A stretch of 64,000 bases of DNA from Roseiarcus sp963721905 (GCA_963721905.1 CAVRMF010000030.1:124001-188000); one strand, 5' to 3'; shown: positions 1-10,207, counted from the stretch's first letter. Numbers and translations: made by a program. The notes: generated by a model from the letters alone, not told the origin.

Positions 1-128
1 AAAAACCAACGCATGACGACGAGACCAGCCAAAGCGCCGGCAAGCTGTGCGACGATAAACATCGGAACGTCGACGGGCGCGATCCCGGAAAAGCTATCCG
101 TCAGCGCGCGGGCGATCGTGACCGCGTC
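1..128 (-). pseudogene. C-terminal fragment of an aquaporin-family (MIP) channel, 5'-truncated
   Basis: Read on the minus strand from about 128 towards 1, the sequence translates to a segment containing VTIARALTDSFSGIAP and VPMFIVAQLAGALAGL. This is the stretch that normally follows the second NPA box of aquaglyceroporins, including the AqpS type found in alphaproteobacterial ars operons that lets arsenite cross the membrane. The frame begins directly at the arsM stop codon, with no room for the first five membrane helices. The second box itself reads PDAVT instead of NPAVT. The fragment is still open at the left edge of the window, so its true end is not visible. It is best read as the remnant of a downstream operon gene fused to the end of arsM by a deletion. 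A GTG at 138-140 could be used as a start but would give only a stub. Confidence 0.6.
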
Positions 129-978
129 AGGTCGGCGCACAGCACGCCTCCGCCTTTTCCGTCGCGCTCTTTCCCGGCTTTTTCGCGCGCACGAACGCGC
201 TCATGAATTTGCCGTCGACGAGGGGCGCGATTGCGTCCACGTCGACGCCCTTGCCGGCGAGGAACTCGCGCGCGTCGTCGATCTTGTAAATGCGCGTCGG
301 CTCGATGCCGATCGCCTCGAACCCGGCGACGGCGAGCTTGATTTGGTAGTCGTTCTCATCCAGCGCGCCGGCGATGCAGCCGGCCCAGAGCAGGACGTCG
401 CGGCGAATCCCTTCGGGGATCGCTCCCCGGGTGACGACGTCGGAGACGGCGAAGCGCCCTCCGGGCTTCAGCACGCGGAAGGCCTCGCGCAGAACGCGAT
501 CCTTGTCGGCGGAAAGATTGATGACACAGTTCGAGATGATCACGTCGACCGAATTGTCGGGCAGCGGGATATGTTCGATTTCCCCCTTGAGGAACTCGAC
601 GTTGGATGCGCCGGCCTTTCGCTGATTCTCACGCGCGAGCGCCAGCATGTCGTCGGTCATGTCCAGGCCATAGGCCTTACCCGAAGGGCCGACACGGCGG
701 CCAGACAGCAGCACGTCGATGCCGCCGCCCGAGCCAAGGTCGAGAACGGTCTCGCCTTTTCTCAGCTCGGCGAGAGCTGTTGGGTTGCCGCAACCGAGCG
801 AAGCCAAGACGGCTTCTTCCGGCAACGACGCGGTTTCATCGTCAGCATAGAGATTGGCCGAGATCCCGCAGGATCCCGCCTCACCGTCGTAACAGCACGA
901 CGAACCGGGAGCCCGAACGCTGCGCGCAATTTCGGCGTAGCGACCGCGCACGACTTCCCTGATATCGACCTCAGACAT
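127..978 (-). CDS. arsM: Arsenite S-adenosylmethionine methyltransferase ArsM
   Basis: This 283-residue cytosolic enzyme transfers methyl groups from S-adenosylmethionine to As(III), giving methylated and finally volatile arsenicals. The SAM-binding motif I is visible as VLDLGSGGGIDVL (residues about 78-90), followed by the acidic residue of GLDMTDDM. The three cysteines that hold arsenite in this family are all present: C63 in LGCGNP, C151 in SNCVIN and C201 in AGCIAG. Two extra cysteine pairs lie near the N-terminus (C28, C29) and at the end (ACC). The start ATG overlaps the end of arsR by 8 bases, so the two are translated as one operon under arsenic control. Length is typical for the family. 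Confidence 0.95.
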   Translation of the reverse strand: MSEVDIREVVRGRYAEIARSVRAPGSSCCYDGEAGSCGISANLYADDETASLPEEAVLASLGCGNPTALAELRKGETVLDLGSGGGIDVLLSGRRVGPSGKAYGLDMTDDMLALARENQRKAGASNVEFLKGEIEHIPLPDNSVDVIISNCVINLSADKDRVLREAFRVLKPGGRFAVSDVVTRGAIPEGIRRDVLLWAGCIAGALDENDYQIKLAVAGFEAIGIEPTRIYKIDDAREFLAGKGVDVDAIAPLVDGKFMSAFVRAKKPGKSATEKAEACCAPT

Positions 979-1336
979 GGCGCTTCTCCTCGTGGGCAGG
1001 CGCAGTGATTTCCTCGGGGCGGATCGCCCTGTTGCGGGTGCAGCACTCGGCGAACAGGAAGCCGACGATTTCCTGCAGCGCCTGGGTGCTGGCGGTGTAG
1101 CGAAGGAAAGTGCTTTCGCGGCGCACCGACACGAGCCCTTCGTTCTTCAGCTTGTCGAGGTGATGCGAGAGGGTCGATGGCGCGATGCCGAGCTCGGACC
1201 CGATTTCCCCGACCACGAGCCCCTCGGGATGCGCCGAAAGCAAGAGCCGCACGATCCTCAGCCGCGTTTCCGTGCCAAGCGCCGCGAGCATGTCGGCGTA
1301 GCGTGCGATCTGGTCTTCCGGCGATGCGGCGATCAT
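971..1336 (-). CDS. arsR: ArsR-family arsenic-responsive repressor
   Basis: A 121-residue winged-helix repressor of the SmtB/ArsR family. The recognition helix lies around residues 44-65 (LGIAPSTLSHHLDKLKNEG). The sensor appears to be the vicinal cysteine pair C98-C99 (FAECCTRN) near the C-terminus, as in the C-terminal-type ArsR proteins that bind As(III) outside the DNA-binding helix; the usual third cysteine a few residues later is not seen. It heads the arsR-arsM operon. A near-consensus promoter and an AT-rich imperfect palindrome sit just upstream of its ATG, which fits autoregulation. No other start is needed: the ATG follows GAGGACGCGA. Confidence 0.93.
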   Translation of the reverse strand: MIAASPEDQIARYADMLAALGTETRLRIVRLLLSAHPEGLVVGEIGSELGIAPSTLSHHLDKLKNEGLVSVRRESTFLRYTASTQALQEIVGFLFAECCTRNRAIRPEEITAPAHEEKRHV

Positions 1337-1354
1337 TCGCGTCCTCGATTTAAT

Positions 1355-1386
1355 ATTTCCATATATGCAGAATTATAGAATGTCAA
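1355..1386 (-). promoter_or_regulatory. arsR promoter and probable ArsR operator
   Basis: On the minus strand TTGACA (1386-1381) and TATGGA (1363-1358) are separated by 17 bases and lie about 20 bases before the arsR ATG at 1336. The imperfect palindrome ATTTCCATATATGCAGAAT (1355-1373) covers the -10 hexamer, the usual place for an ArsR-family operator. This stretch is much richer in A+T than the flanking genes. Binding by this ArsR is inferred from position. Confidence 0.6.
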
Positions 1387-1770
1387 GACACTGGGCTCGC
1401 GAGAGGGCCGCGACAAGTCCTTTCGGAAAATGTGAAGTCGTGTTACCTTTTGGCGCATGCTGAACCGCGCAAACCTTTCATCGCAGCGAGACACGAAGGC
1501 GCTTGACGGCGTCACGGACCCACGCACGAAAAATGCGCGCAAATTCGCCGATAAGCTCCTGAATAATCGTGATTCGCGGGAGGCGAGGAAAGGAAAAGAA
1601 AGCGCTTTGCCGCTCGGCGACAATGTCAGGAAAGTAAAAGGGCGGCTCCGAAAGCGGACAGGAAGAGAACGGAAATCGGCGGCCCCTTTCCGTCTCTCCG
1701 CAAATTCCCTATCTAAGGGCCCCGCGCCGGGCGCCTGAGCCGCACGCGGTCAACGAGAGGGAGCGCCAGG
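1387..1770. other. Intergenic region between arsR and apbC, no gene recognised
   Basis: This divergent spacer holds the upstream part of the ars control region and the leader of apbC. A purine-rich stretch around 1560-1690 is open in one frame, but the implied Lys/Arg-rich peptide has no recognisable features and no Shine-Dalgarno. I see no terminator or RNA gene. The apbC start at 1771 is preceded by GAGGGAGCGCCAGG. Confidence 0.5.
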
Positions 1771-2901
<1,131 letters not shown>

Positions 2902-2915
2902 CCGGAGACCGCCCT

Positions 2916-3203
2916 ATGTCCTGGCCGACCGACATCACCGTGACGGAGAAGGGACGGATCCTCGAAGTCGTCTTCGACGACGGCGAGATCGCCCGCCTGA
3001 CCGCCGAGCGTCTGCGCGTCGAGAGCCCCAGCGCCGAAGTCCGGGGCCATTCGCCGGGCCAGAAGAAAATCGTGACCGGCAAGGAAAACGTCGCCATTGT
3101 CGACATCCAGCCGATTGGCAATTACGCGATCAGGATCGTGTTCGACGACGGCCACAACACGGGGCTCTATTCCTGGGACTATCTGCGCAAGCTCGCGACC
3201 TAG
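2916..3203 (+). CDS. DUF971 family protein
   Basis: A 95-residue protein matching the DUF971 (GBBH-like N-terminal) family: a short beta-rich domain also found at the start of gamma-butyrobetaine hydroxylases. Recognisable elements are the opening ITVTEKGRILEVVFDDGE, the central HSPGQ block, and the terminal GLYSWDYLRKL. It follows apbC by 15 bases, with GGAGA 6-11 bases before its ATG. The usual Fe-S gene neighbours suggest a role near iron-sulfur assembly, but the biochemical function of the stand-alone protein is not known. A longer open frame reaching back into apbC is an overlapping shadow. Confidence 0.88.
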   Translation: MSWPTDITVTEKGRILEVVFDDGEIARLTAERLRVESPSAEVRGHSPGQKKIVTGKENVAIVDIQPIGNYAIRIVFDDGHNTGLYSWDYLRKLAT

Positions 3204-3333
3204 CGGCGCGACGTCCGGCTGAGGCGGACAGGCCCCGCGCCGAGACATAGGGGCCGACGCCGCAGACGACCAGGGGAACGGCCAGAACCGATCCGCCGCC
3301 GACAAGCCCGAGAACGGCGCCGCCGCTGGCAGT

Positions 3334-4224
3334 TCAGTGGTACTCGAGCACGGCGCCGGCGATTTCGCACTGGAAGCCTTCGAGGGCCTGCGTCACCGTC
3401 TTGATGTCTTTGACCTTGCTGCGATGACGGCGAGCGACAAGGATCGCGGCGCCGACGCGCGAAGCGACGACATAGGCGTCCGCGTTTTCCAGGGCGGGCG
3501 GCGTGTCGTAGACGACGACGCCATAGTTGCGCTGCGCGTTTTGCGACAGATTGAGAAACTCCTTGGAGCTGAGAAGCTCCTGGGGATGGGGCGCGGTCGC
3601 CCCGGCGATCAGCAGCGAAAGCCCGGGCACGATATCGATCGCAACCGGCGGAGCGTTCGGCTCGCAATGGGTGAGGGCCTCGACCAGACCCTCGCTTTTC
3701 GGATCGACGCCGAAAAGCGTCGCGAGCCTGGGCTTCCTCAGGTTGGCGTCGACAAGCAGGGTCGGCACAGCCATTTGCGCAAACGACAGCGCCAGATTTG
3801 CCGCAAAATTGGTCGTCCCCACGCCCGAATGCGCTCCGATCACGGCAAAAGCGTTCTTACCTTGAGAGAGCGGACCGGTTGCAAGCGCGGAGCGGATCGA
3901 CCGGAACGCCTCGGCGCCCTTGCTGAACGGTTGGTAGCCGACGACGAGTTCGCGCGAAAAGCGCGCTTCGTCGCTGCCGAAATTCAGGACGGGATAGTTG
4001 TATCGCTTCGAGAGCGCCAGAAACAGGCTGTCTCGCCGCACCAGACCCAGCGTGATTGCGGCCTCTCCAAAGGTGAGCCCCTTGCGTCGCTGAAACCCGC
4101 GGATCGCCTCGACCTGAGCTTCGCTCAGATTTCCGGCGGCCAAAATCTGCTGCTCGATCGGATCTTTCGTCGCCTGGATCGCGACGGCCTCCGAATCCAA
4201 TTGGCGCTTTGACGTGATCGACAT
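3334..4224 (-). CDS. EpsG-like exopolysaccharide tyrosine-kinase-type ATPase
   Basis: A 296-residue protein of the CpsD/Wzc cytoplasmic kinase family, closest in layout to EpsG of exosortase-type EPS clusters. Residues about 30-80 resemble the small MshEN/type II secretion E N-terminal domain (LSEAQVEAI, LTFGEAAITLGLV). The ATPase part follows with GAHSGVGTTNFAANLA (130-145) and LLVDANLRKPRL (156-167). The Walker A lysine is replaced by threonine; substitution there is also known among EpsG proteins. There is no tyrosine-rich tail, only a single Tyr two residues from the end. No Wzc-type membrane partner is seen nearby. It probably regulates polymer length or export with the following gene, but kinase activity cannot be assumed. 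Confidence 0.8.
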   Translation of the reverse strand: MSITSKRQLDSEAVAIQATKDPIEQQILAAGNLSEAQVEAIRGFQRRKGLTFGEAAITLGLVRRDSLFLALSKRYNYPVLNFGSDEARFSRELVVGYQPFSKGAEAFRSIRSALATGPLSQGKNAFAVIGAHSGVGTTNFAANLALSFAQMAVPTLLVDANLRKPRLATLFGVDPKSEGLVEALTHCEPNAPPVAIDIVPGLSLLIAGATAPHPQELLSSKEFLNLSQNAQRNYGVVVYDTPPALENADAYVVASRVGAAILVARRHRSKVKDIKTVTQALEGFQCEIAGAVLEYH

Positions 4225-4338
4225 CGGCTTAAGCTTTCAAAGGCTGACCCTGAACCCGCTCGCGTTGAACGGGCCACAGCCGGCGTTGTCCATAGGCTTC
4301 GCGGATTCATTCCGCCACCCAAACCGGCGCTTGGCCGG

Positions 4339-5130
4339 TCAGAAAATGCGCTCGTTGACGATAATCGTGTCGCTTGGCTGAACCTGGTCGTCCAGCGCAG
4401 CGGGCACTTCTATCGTTTGACCATCGGCCGACTTGCGCTTAATCCACATGCGCGAATCGGTGCCGAGTGGAGAGAGGCCTCCCGCGATCGAAATCGCCTG
4501 CTGCACCGTGAGCGGCCGCAAGAGCGGAAATTCGCCCGTGTGGCCTACATAACCGTAAACATAGAAAAACGGCAAGAGATCGACGTAAACCTCGTCATTA
4601 TTTTGCATAACGATCCGATCGCCATTGACCTTCCCGCTGACGATATCTTTGCCATTATAGCGCATCAGCTGACCGTGGCGCAGAACGGTGACCGTCCCGG
4701 CGGAGTCCCTCAGGCCGCCCGCCCTGGCCAACAGCTGAGGCAGCGTCGTCGTCCGGTCGATCGTATAGGCCCCAGGCGTACCCACCTGACCTTGCACGCT
4801 GACCTGCGTGCCAAAATTCGTGACTTCAATCAGAACATGCGGCTCCGTCACAATCTGGCGCGCGGCGAGCCGCCTTTCGATTGTCCGCGCAAGCGCGTCT
4901 TCCGTCACTCCGGCCGCCTTGATGCGACCGATGTAAGGGAAATTGATCGTCCCGTCGGTTTCGACGCGCGTCGCCGTATCGAGGTCCGGCTGGCCGACGA
5001 CCTTGATCGTGACAACGTCCGACGTCGTCAAGACTCGACCTTCAGCCCACGCGTGACCTGCGGCGGCTATAACAGCGATGGCCCCCAGGCAGCTCGCCCA
5101 AAGCCGACCTATTCGTTTCTTCGTTCGCAT
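4339..5130 (-). CDS. Polysaccharide export protein (Wza/EpsE-like, SLBB domains)
   Basis: A 263-residue periplasmic or outer-membrane protein for polysaccharide export. It has a cleavable signal peptide (hydrophobic core around residues 10-28, cleavage after AWA). A poly-export domain (SDVVTIKVVGQPDL, followed by VETDGTINFPYIG) is followed by two SLBB-type repeats (VSVQGQVGTPGAYTI and YVYGYVGHTGEFPL). No lipobox cysteine is present, unlike classical Wza. The ATG at 5130 is preferred because GGAG lies 9 bases upstream; a TTG further up lacks this. It is upstream of the EpsG-like gene in the same orientation. Together they look like a residual exopolysaccharide module without the glycosyltransferases and polymerase of a full cluster. 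Confidence 0.85.
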   Translation of the reverse strand: MRTKKRIGRLWASCLGAIAVIAAAGHAWAEGRVLTTSDVVTIKVVGQPDLDTATRVETDGTINFPYIGRIKAAGVTEDALARTIERRLAARQIVTEPHVLIEVTNFGTQVSVQGQVGTPGAYTIDRTTTLPQLLARAGGLRDSAGTVTVLRHGQLMRYNGKDIVSGKVNGDRIVMQNNDEVYVDLLPFFYVYGYVGHTGEFPLLRPLTVQQAISIAGGLSPLGTDSRMWIKRKSADGQTIEVPAALDDQVQPSDTIIVNERIF

Positions 5131-5132
5131 GA

Positions 5133-5381
5133 TTACGAGCTCCAAGTTTGGAGTGTCATTGTGGGTTCTAATTCCCCGCGTTCGATGACGTACAAAGATG
5201 TGGACTCGAAGGCGGAACGCTCAGCACTTTCTGAGGAATGTGAAAGAATAGACCCCATGACGGATAAAGGCGCCGCGCTCGGCATCGCGCCGAAGAGTCC
5301 CGTCAGATCGTCGGCTCGAGCGCCAGTCGCGCCGCCAAGCATCACAATCGCTCCGAGCGTCAAGGCCCCGCCGAGAACCAT
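5133..5381 (-). CDS. Small putative secreted protein, function unknown
   Basis: An 82-residue open frame with a convincing signal peptide: a hydrophobic N-terminus from MVLGGALTLGAIVMLGG to a plausible cleavage after GARA. The mature part is short and Ser/Glu-rich and resembles nothing I recognise. GAGG lies six bases before the ATG, and the stop falls two bases before the ATG of the export-protein gene, so it would be the first gene of the eps transcript. The coding potential is only supported by the leader, the ribosome site and the tight spacing, so it could be spurious. Confidence 0.4.
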   Translation of the reverse strand: MVLGGALTLGAIVMLGGATGARADDLTGLFGAMPSAAPLSVMGSILSHSSESAERSAFESTSLYVIERGELEPTMTLQTWSS

Positions 5382-5802
5382 TACACCTCATCGCTCCCGA
5401 GCGCATCCAGGCTTCAGCACTCCTGCCGGCGCTATTCGGCCGCCGGCCCCTTGCCGACCTCAGATTCCCCGAGAACTGTCTTGGGCGCCTCGCTCGCACC
5501 TCTCGATAGGGTCGCTGCGACGCGTTCGCAGTCCTTACTCAACGGTAAACCATCTGAACTAACTACTCCTAAACAAGTCCGCCTTGAACTCTACGGCAAC
5601 GAGCGCATCATCCAACGCAATCCCGTCTTTCCTGCAACAGACTGACCCATCCATACCCGCAATCGGCCAAGGGCGACAAGGCGACAAAAGCCACACTCTT
5701 CCCAAAAAAGCGCTTTAGGCGCCTCATGGACAGGAATGTCTAGACGGCCGCTGGCGAGTTCAGTAGCCTGTCGCTTCGGGCCAATTTCGCGGCAGGTGGA
5801 AG
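5382..5802. other. Intergenic region between the eps genes and the dimethylglycine dehydrogenase gene
   Basis: This divergent spacer has no recognisable gene. It is less GC-biased than the neighbouring genes around 5540-5720. The leader of the next gene ends with GGTGGAAG before ATG 5803. I could not identify a clear operator or terminator. Confidence 0.5.
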
Positions 5803-8218
5803 ATGAATTCGCATTACCGGGTCGTCGTCATCGGGGGCGGCGTCGTTGGGGCCTCCGTTCTTTACCATATTTCGAAATTAGGCTGGACCGACGTCGCGCT
5901 CATCGAGCGCTCCGTCCTGACCGCCGGGTCGTCATGGCACGCGGCGGGCGGTTTCCACGCCCTCAACGCCAATCCGAACATGGCGATCCTGCAGGCGTAC
6001 ACGATCGACCTCCTGAAAGAGGTCGAGGCGGAGTCCGGCCAGTCGATCGGCATGCACATGACGGGCGGCATCCATGTCGCGTCGGCGCCCGAGCGTTGGG
6101 AATGGCTGCAGTCGTCGTATCGACGCTTTCAGGCGATCGGGATCGAGGACGTTCGGCTGGTCACGCCGGACGAAATCAAGGCGCTTTGCCCGATCATCAG
6201 CATTGAGGGCGTCCTCGGCGGAATGTGGGCGGATCGCGAAGGCTATGTCGACACGACCGGCACGGTCTGGGCCTACGCCGGCGCCGCCAAGAAGCGCGGC
6301 GCTAGCATAATCGAGCACAATCGCGTGCTCGACCTGAAGCAACGCCCCGATCGGACGTGGGATGTCATCACGGAGAAGGGGACAATCAACGCCGAGCATG
6401 TGGTGAATTCAGGAGGCCTGTGGGCCAAGCAGCTCGGCCGGATGGTCGGGCTCGACCTTCCGGTGTCGCCCCTTGAGCACCACTACCTACTCACTGAAAC
6501 GATCCCCGAAGTCGCCTTGCTGAAGACGGAAATGCCCATGGTCGTCGACCTCGAGGGCTACACCTACATGCGACAGGATCAGAAGGGCATGCTGGTCGGA
6601 ATCTATGAGACCAACCCGCAACACTGGTCGATGGACGGCGCTCCCTGGGATTACGGCGTCGAATTGCTGCAGGAGAACATCGATCGGATCGCCGGCGAGC
6701 TGGAACTCGTTCACCGCCGCTATCCTGTGTTGCAAACGGCGGGAATTCGCAAATGGGTCAACGGCGCCTTCACCTTCTCTCCCGACGGCAACCCGTTGGT
6801 CGGCCCAGTGGCCGGCAAGCCCGGTTATTGGCTGGCCTGCGGCGTGATGGCGGGCTTCCTGCAGGGCGGCGGCGTCGGCAAGGCTCTCGCTGAATGGATG
6901 ATTCGGGGCGAAACGACCGAAGACGTCTATGGCCTCGACATCGCACGTTACGGCGCCTACACCTCCAATCGCGAATATATCAAGCAGACGACCGGCGAAT
7001 TTTACGCCCGCCGGTTCGTGATGACCTACCCAAACGAACAACTCCCGGCCGGGCGGCCGCTGAAGACGACGCCGACCCATGACGCCATGACTGCCGCGGG
7101 ATGCCAGTGGGGAAACTCGTGGGGCCTCGAGGTTCCCCTCTATTTCGGGCCTCCTGGCTTCAAGGAAAAGCCGACGCTCAAGCGCTCGAACGCCTTCGAC
7201 ATTGTCGGCGCCGAGAGCCGTATGGTGCGCGAAGGGGTGGGCCTTCTCGATATCGCATCGTTCTCGCGATATGAGGTGACCGGGCCCAACGCGGAGTCGT
7301 GGCTGAACTGGCTCATGGCCTCGCGCATGCCAAAGCCGGGACGCGCCAAGCTTGCGCCAATGCTGTCGGAGACGGGCAGGCTCAAGGGCGACCTCACCGT
7401 CATCAACTGGGGCGACGGAACCTTCTGGATCGAGGGCTCCTACTATCTGCGCGGCTGGCACATGCGCTGGTTCGGCGATCACACGCGCGAGGGCGTCTCG
7501 GTCCGCGACATCTCCGACGATGTGATCGGCTTCTCGCTGTCGGGACCGAAGTCGCGCGCGCTGCTCGAGCGCGTGACGCACCAGGACGTATCCAACGCCG
7601 CCCTCCCATTCATGGGCGCGGCGATCGTCGACGTCGGGCTCCTTCGCGCAAGGGTCACGCGCCTCTCGGTCACGGGCGAACTCGGCTACGAGATCAACTG
7701 CCGCGCGCTCGAAGCCGGAACGCTGCGCCGCACGCTTTTGGCGGCGGGCGCGGAGATCGGGGTCAAGGAGTACGGCTATAACGCGCTGCTGGCGCTCCGC
7801 CTCGAGAAGAGCTTCGGCATCTGGTCGGCGGAGTTCACTCAGGCCTATACGCCGCGGATGACCGGAATGGACCGCTGGATCGCCTGGGACAAGGGCGACT
7901 TCGTCGGAAAGAAAGCGGCGCTGGCCGAGCGCGAGGGCGCCGCGCCTTCGCACCTGCTCGTCACGCTCGAAGTCGACGCCGTCGACGCGGACTGCTCGGG
8001 CTATGAACCCGTCTGGCGCGAGGGAAAGAGGGTCGGCTTCGTAACCTCGGGCGGCTACGGCCATACGATCGGCAAGAGTTCTCGCCATGGCGCTCGTTCA
8101 GCCGGAGGCGGCGCTGGTCGGCGCCGAGCTTGCAGTCCACGTGGTCGGGGCGGAACGGAAGGCGCGGGTCATTCCGCCCTCGCCCTATGATCCGGCCGGC
8201 AAGGCGATGCGCGCGTGA
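5803..8218 (+). CDS. Dimethylglycine/sarcosine dehydrogenase-type flavoprotein, with a frameshift near the 3' end
   Basis: An FAD- and folate-dependent demethylase of about 805 residues that would oxidise N-methylglycines and pass the one-carbon unit to tetrahydrofolate. The N-terminal DAO domain has the dinucleotide motif VVVIGGGVVGASV (residues 7-19) and the SSWHAAGG block, whose His46 is the expected covalent FAD site. The C-terminal half is a GcvT-like folate-binding domain (IEGSYYLRGWHMRWF, TGELGYEINCRAL). An extra T at 8079/8080 breaks the frame. Ignoring it, the protein continues as LAMALVQPEAALVGAEL and ends at 8218, where TGATG couples it to the TetR gene. Read literally the protein ends at 8190 with an unrelated Arg/Gly-rich tail. 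It opens the sarcosine catabolism operon. Confidence 0.88.
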
Positions 8219-8916
8219 TGTCTGCTGGCGCCCGGCCGCAGGGCTCAGATCCGTCCGAAAAGCCCGCGCCTTCTGGCAACGTCAAGGCGACACGCAACGA
8301 CTGGCTTGACCTCGCCCTCGGCGTGCTACAGCGCGACGGCGTCGCCGCCGTCACGGTGCTTGCTCTCAGCGAGCGGCTCCGCGTCTCGCGATCCAGCTTC
8401 TACTGGTATTTCAGGAACCGCGGCCAGCTTCTCGACGAGCTCCTCAAGCGCTGGGAAGACCTCAACACGCGTTCGATCGTCAAGCAAAGCGAGGCGTCCG
8501 CCGCCTCGGTCAACGAGGCGGTATGCAATGTCTTTCGCTGTTGGGTCGATCCGGACCTCTTCAGCCCGCGCCTCGACTTTGCAGTGCGCGAATGGGCGCG
8601 CCGCTCGGAGACTGTGCGCAAGGCGCTGGATCGTTCGGATGCCGAACGGACAGCCGCTATCGGGGCCATGTTCATGCGATATGGATATCCGTTCGAAGAC
8701 GCGATGGTGCGCGCGCGCGTTCTCTATTACATGCAGATCGGATACTACGCGCTCGACATCAAGGAGCCGATGGAGGCTCGCCTGAAGTTGACGCCGCACT
8801 ACCTCCAAACCTTCACCGGCGTCGCGCCGCGCGATGAAGACCTTGCCTCGTTCCGAGTGTACGCGATGCTTCACGCCGGCGCCGACGATTTGCCGATGGT
8901 CGAGGCCGGCCGATGA
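8218..8916 (+). CDS. TetR/AcrR-family transcriptional regulator
   Basis: A 232-residue repressor-type protein. The N-terminal HTH spans about residues 22-70 (WLDLALGVLQRDG, then LSERLRVSRSSFYWYFRNR), and the rest is a helical ligand-binding domain. The ATG overlaps the restored stop of the dehydrogenase gene (TGATG), and its own stop overlaps the soxB start (ATGA). It is therefore embedded in the catabolic operon and very likely senses an operon substrate such as a methylated glycine. A GTG three bases earlier is also in frame. Confidence 0.88.
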   Translation: MSAGARPQGSDPSEKPAPSGNVKATRNDWLDLALGVLQRDGVAAVTVLALSERLRVSRSSFYWYFRNRGQLLDELLKRWEDLNTRSIVKQSEASAASVNEAVCNVFRCWVDPDLFSPRLDFAVREWARRSETVRKALDRSDAERTAAIGAMFMRYGYPFEDAMVRARVLYYMQIGYYALDIKEPMEARLKLTPHYLQTFTGVAPRDEDLASFRVYAMLHAGADDLPMVEAGR

Positions 8917-10166
8917 CCGCGCGTTATTCCGCACTCACGATTCTGCGGGAAGGCCTTGGCGGCCACAAAGGCTGGCCACAGGCGTGGCGGAAGGCCAAGC
9001 CGAAGCCGGCTTACGATTTTGTCATTATCGGCGGCGGCGGGCATGGTTTGGCGACCGCCTATTACCTCGCCAGGAACCATGGCCGCACCCGCGTGTGCGT
9101 GATTGAAAAGGGGTGGCTTGGCGGCGGAAATACTGGGCGCAATACGACGGTCGTCCGGTCGAACTATTTTTATCCGGAGTCGGTCGCGCTCTACGATCTC
9201 GCGCTGAGGCTCTACGAAGGCCTGTCGCGCGATCTCAACTTCAACGTGATGCTGAGCCAGCGCGGCATCCTCAATATTTCTCACACGCCCGCCCAGCTCG
9301 AAATCGCGGCCCGCGTCGCCAACGCGATGCAACTGAACGGCGTCGATGCCGAATTTTGGGGCCCCGACGAGATCCGGAAGCGGCTGCCGCTGATGACCCA
9401 GTCGCTCGATTCGCGATACCTGCCGAACGGCGGCGTCTGGCAGTCGCGCGGCGGCACGGCCCGCCACGACGCCGTCGCGTGGGGCTACGCGCGCGCCGCC
9501 GATCGCCTGGGCGTCGACATCGTCGAGAATTGCGAAGCGACAGGTTTCATAATGCAGAACGGCGCCTGCGTCGGCGTCGAGACCAGTCAGGGCGAAATCC
9601 GGGCCGAGGCGGTCGGCGTCGCGGTGGCCGGCCATTCCTCGCAGCTGATGGCGAAGGCCGACGTCAAGCTGCCGATCCATTCCTACGCGTTGCAGGCGAT
9701 GGTCAGCGAGCCGGTCAAGCCGTGCCTCGACATCGTTCTCCTGCATCTCGGGACCGGCGTTTACGCAAGCCAGTCCGACAAGGGCGAGATCGTGTTCGGT
9801 GGCGGGCTCGACCGGATCCCCTCCTATACTCAGCGCGGCAATCCGCCGGTGCAGCAGATCGTCGTCTCCGGCCTTCTCGACATGTTCCCCGCTTTCGGCC
9901 AGCTGAAGCTCATGCGCCATTGGGGAGGCATTGTCGACGTCGTCCCGGATTCTTCGCCGGTCATCGGCCCGGCGCCGAAGCAAGGCATATTCCTCAACTG
10001 CGGCTGGGGCACCGGCGGATTCAAGGCCATCCCGGCCGGCGGAACCCTGCTGGCGCATCTGATGGCGACCGGTACGCACCACCCGATCAGCCGCCCCTTC
10101 GACCTCAACCGCTTTGCCGCCGGGCGCCTCGTCGACGAGGCGGCGGGCTCGGGCATCGCGCATTAG
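8913..10166 (+). CDS. soxB: Heterotetrameric sarcosine oxidase, beta subunit
   Basis: A 417-residue flavoprotein subunit of the alpha-beta-gamma-delta sarcosine oxidase, which converts sarcosine plus O2 to glycine, H2O2 and a one-carbon unit. It has the FAD fold motif VIIGGGGHGLATAYYLA (residues 38-54) and GLGGHKGWP near the start, typical of SoxB. The GGTARHDAVAW motif holds H185, the expected covalent FMN attachment site at the alpha-beta interface. It overlaps the TetR gene by four bases. In most genomes soxD follows immediately. Here soxD, soxA and soxG lie 4.5 kb further on, beyond an accessory insertion. Confidence 0.94.
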   Translation: MTARYSALTILREGLGGHKGWPQAWRKAKPKPAYDFVIIGGGGHGLATAYYLARNHGRTRVCVIEKGWLGGGNTGRNTTVVRSNYFYPESVALYDLALRLYEGLSRDLNFNVMLSQRGILNISHTPAQLEIAARVANAMQLNGVDAEFWGPDEIRKRLPLMTQSLDSRYLPNGGVWQSRGGTARHDAVAWGYARAADRLGVDIVENCEATGFIMQNGACVGVETSQGEIRAEAVGVAVAGHSSQLMAKADVKLPIHSYALQAMVSEPVKPCLDIVLLHLGTGVYASQSDKGEIVFGGGLDRIPSYTQRGNPPVQQIVVSGLLDMFPAFGQLKLMRHWGGIVDVVPDSSPVIGPAPKQGIFLNCGWGTGGFKAIPAGGTLLAHLMATGTHHPISRPFDLNRFAAGRLVDEAAGSGIAH

Positions 10167-10207
10167 AGCCGAATTGCGCATGGTTCTCAGTAACGACCCA
10201 ACGCCTG

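Noticed and set aside
13..1008. A 331-codon open frame opposite arsM and the aquaporin remnant
   Set aside because: It is antisense to a clear arsM, with no ribosome site and no family features.
1457..1738. A 93-codon frame between arsR and apbC
   Set aside because: Lys/Arg-rich, without a ribosome site or recognisable features; it probably reflects a purine-rich spacer.
6487..8088. A 533-codon antisense frame across the dimethylglycine dehydrogenase gene
   Set aside because: It is opposite conserved flavoprotein and folate-domain motifs; composition is typical of GC shadows.
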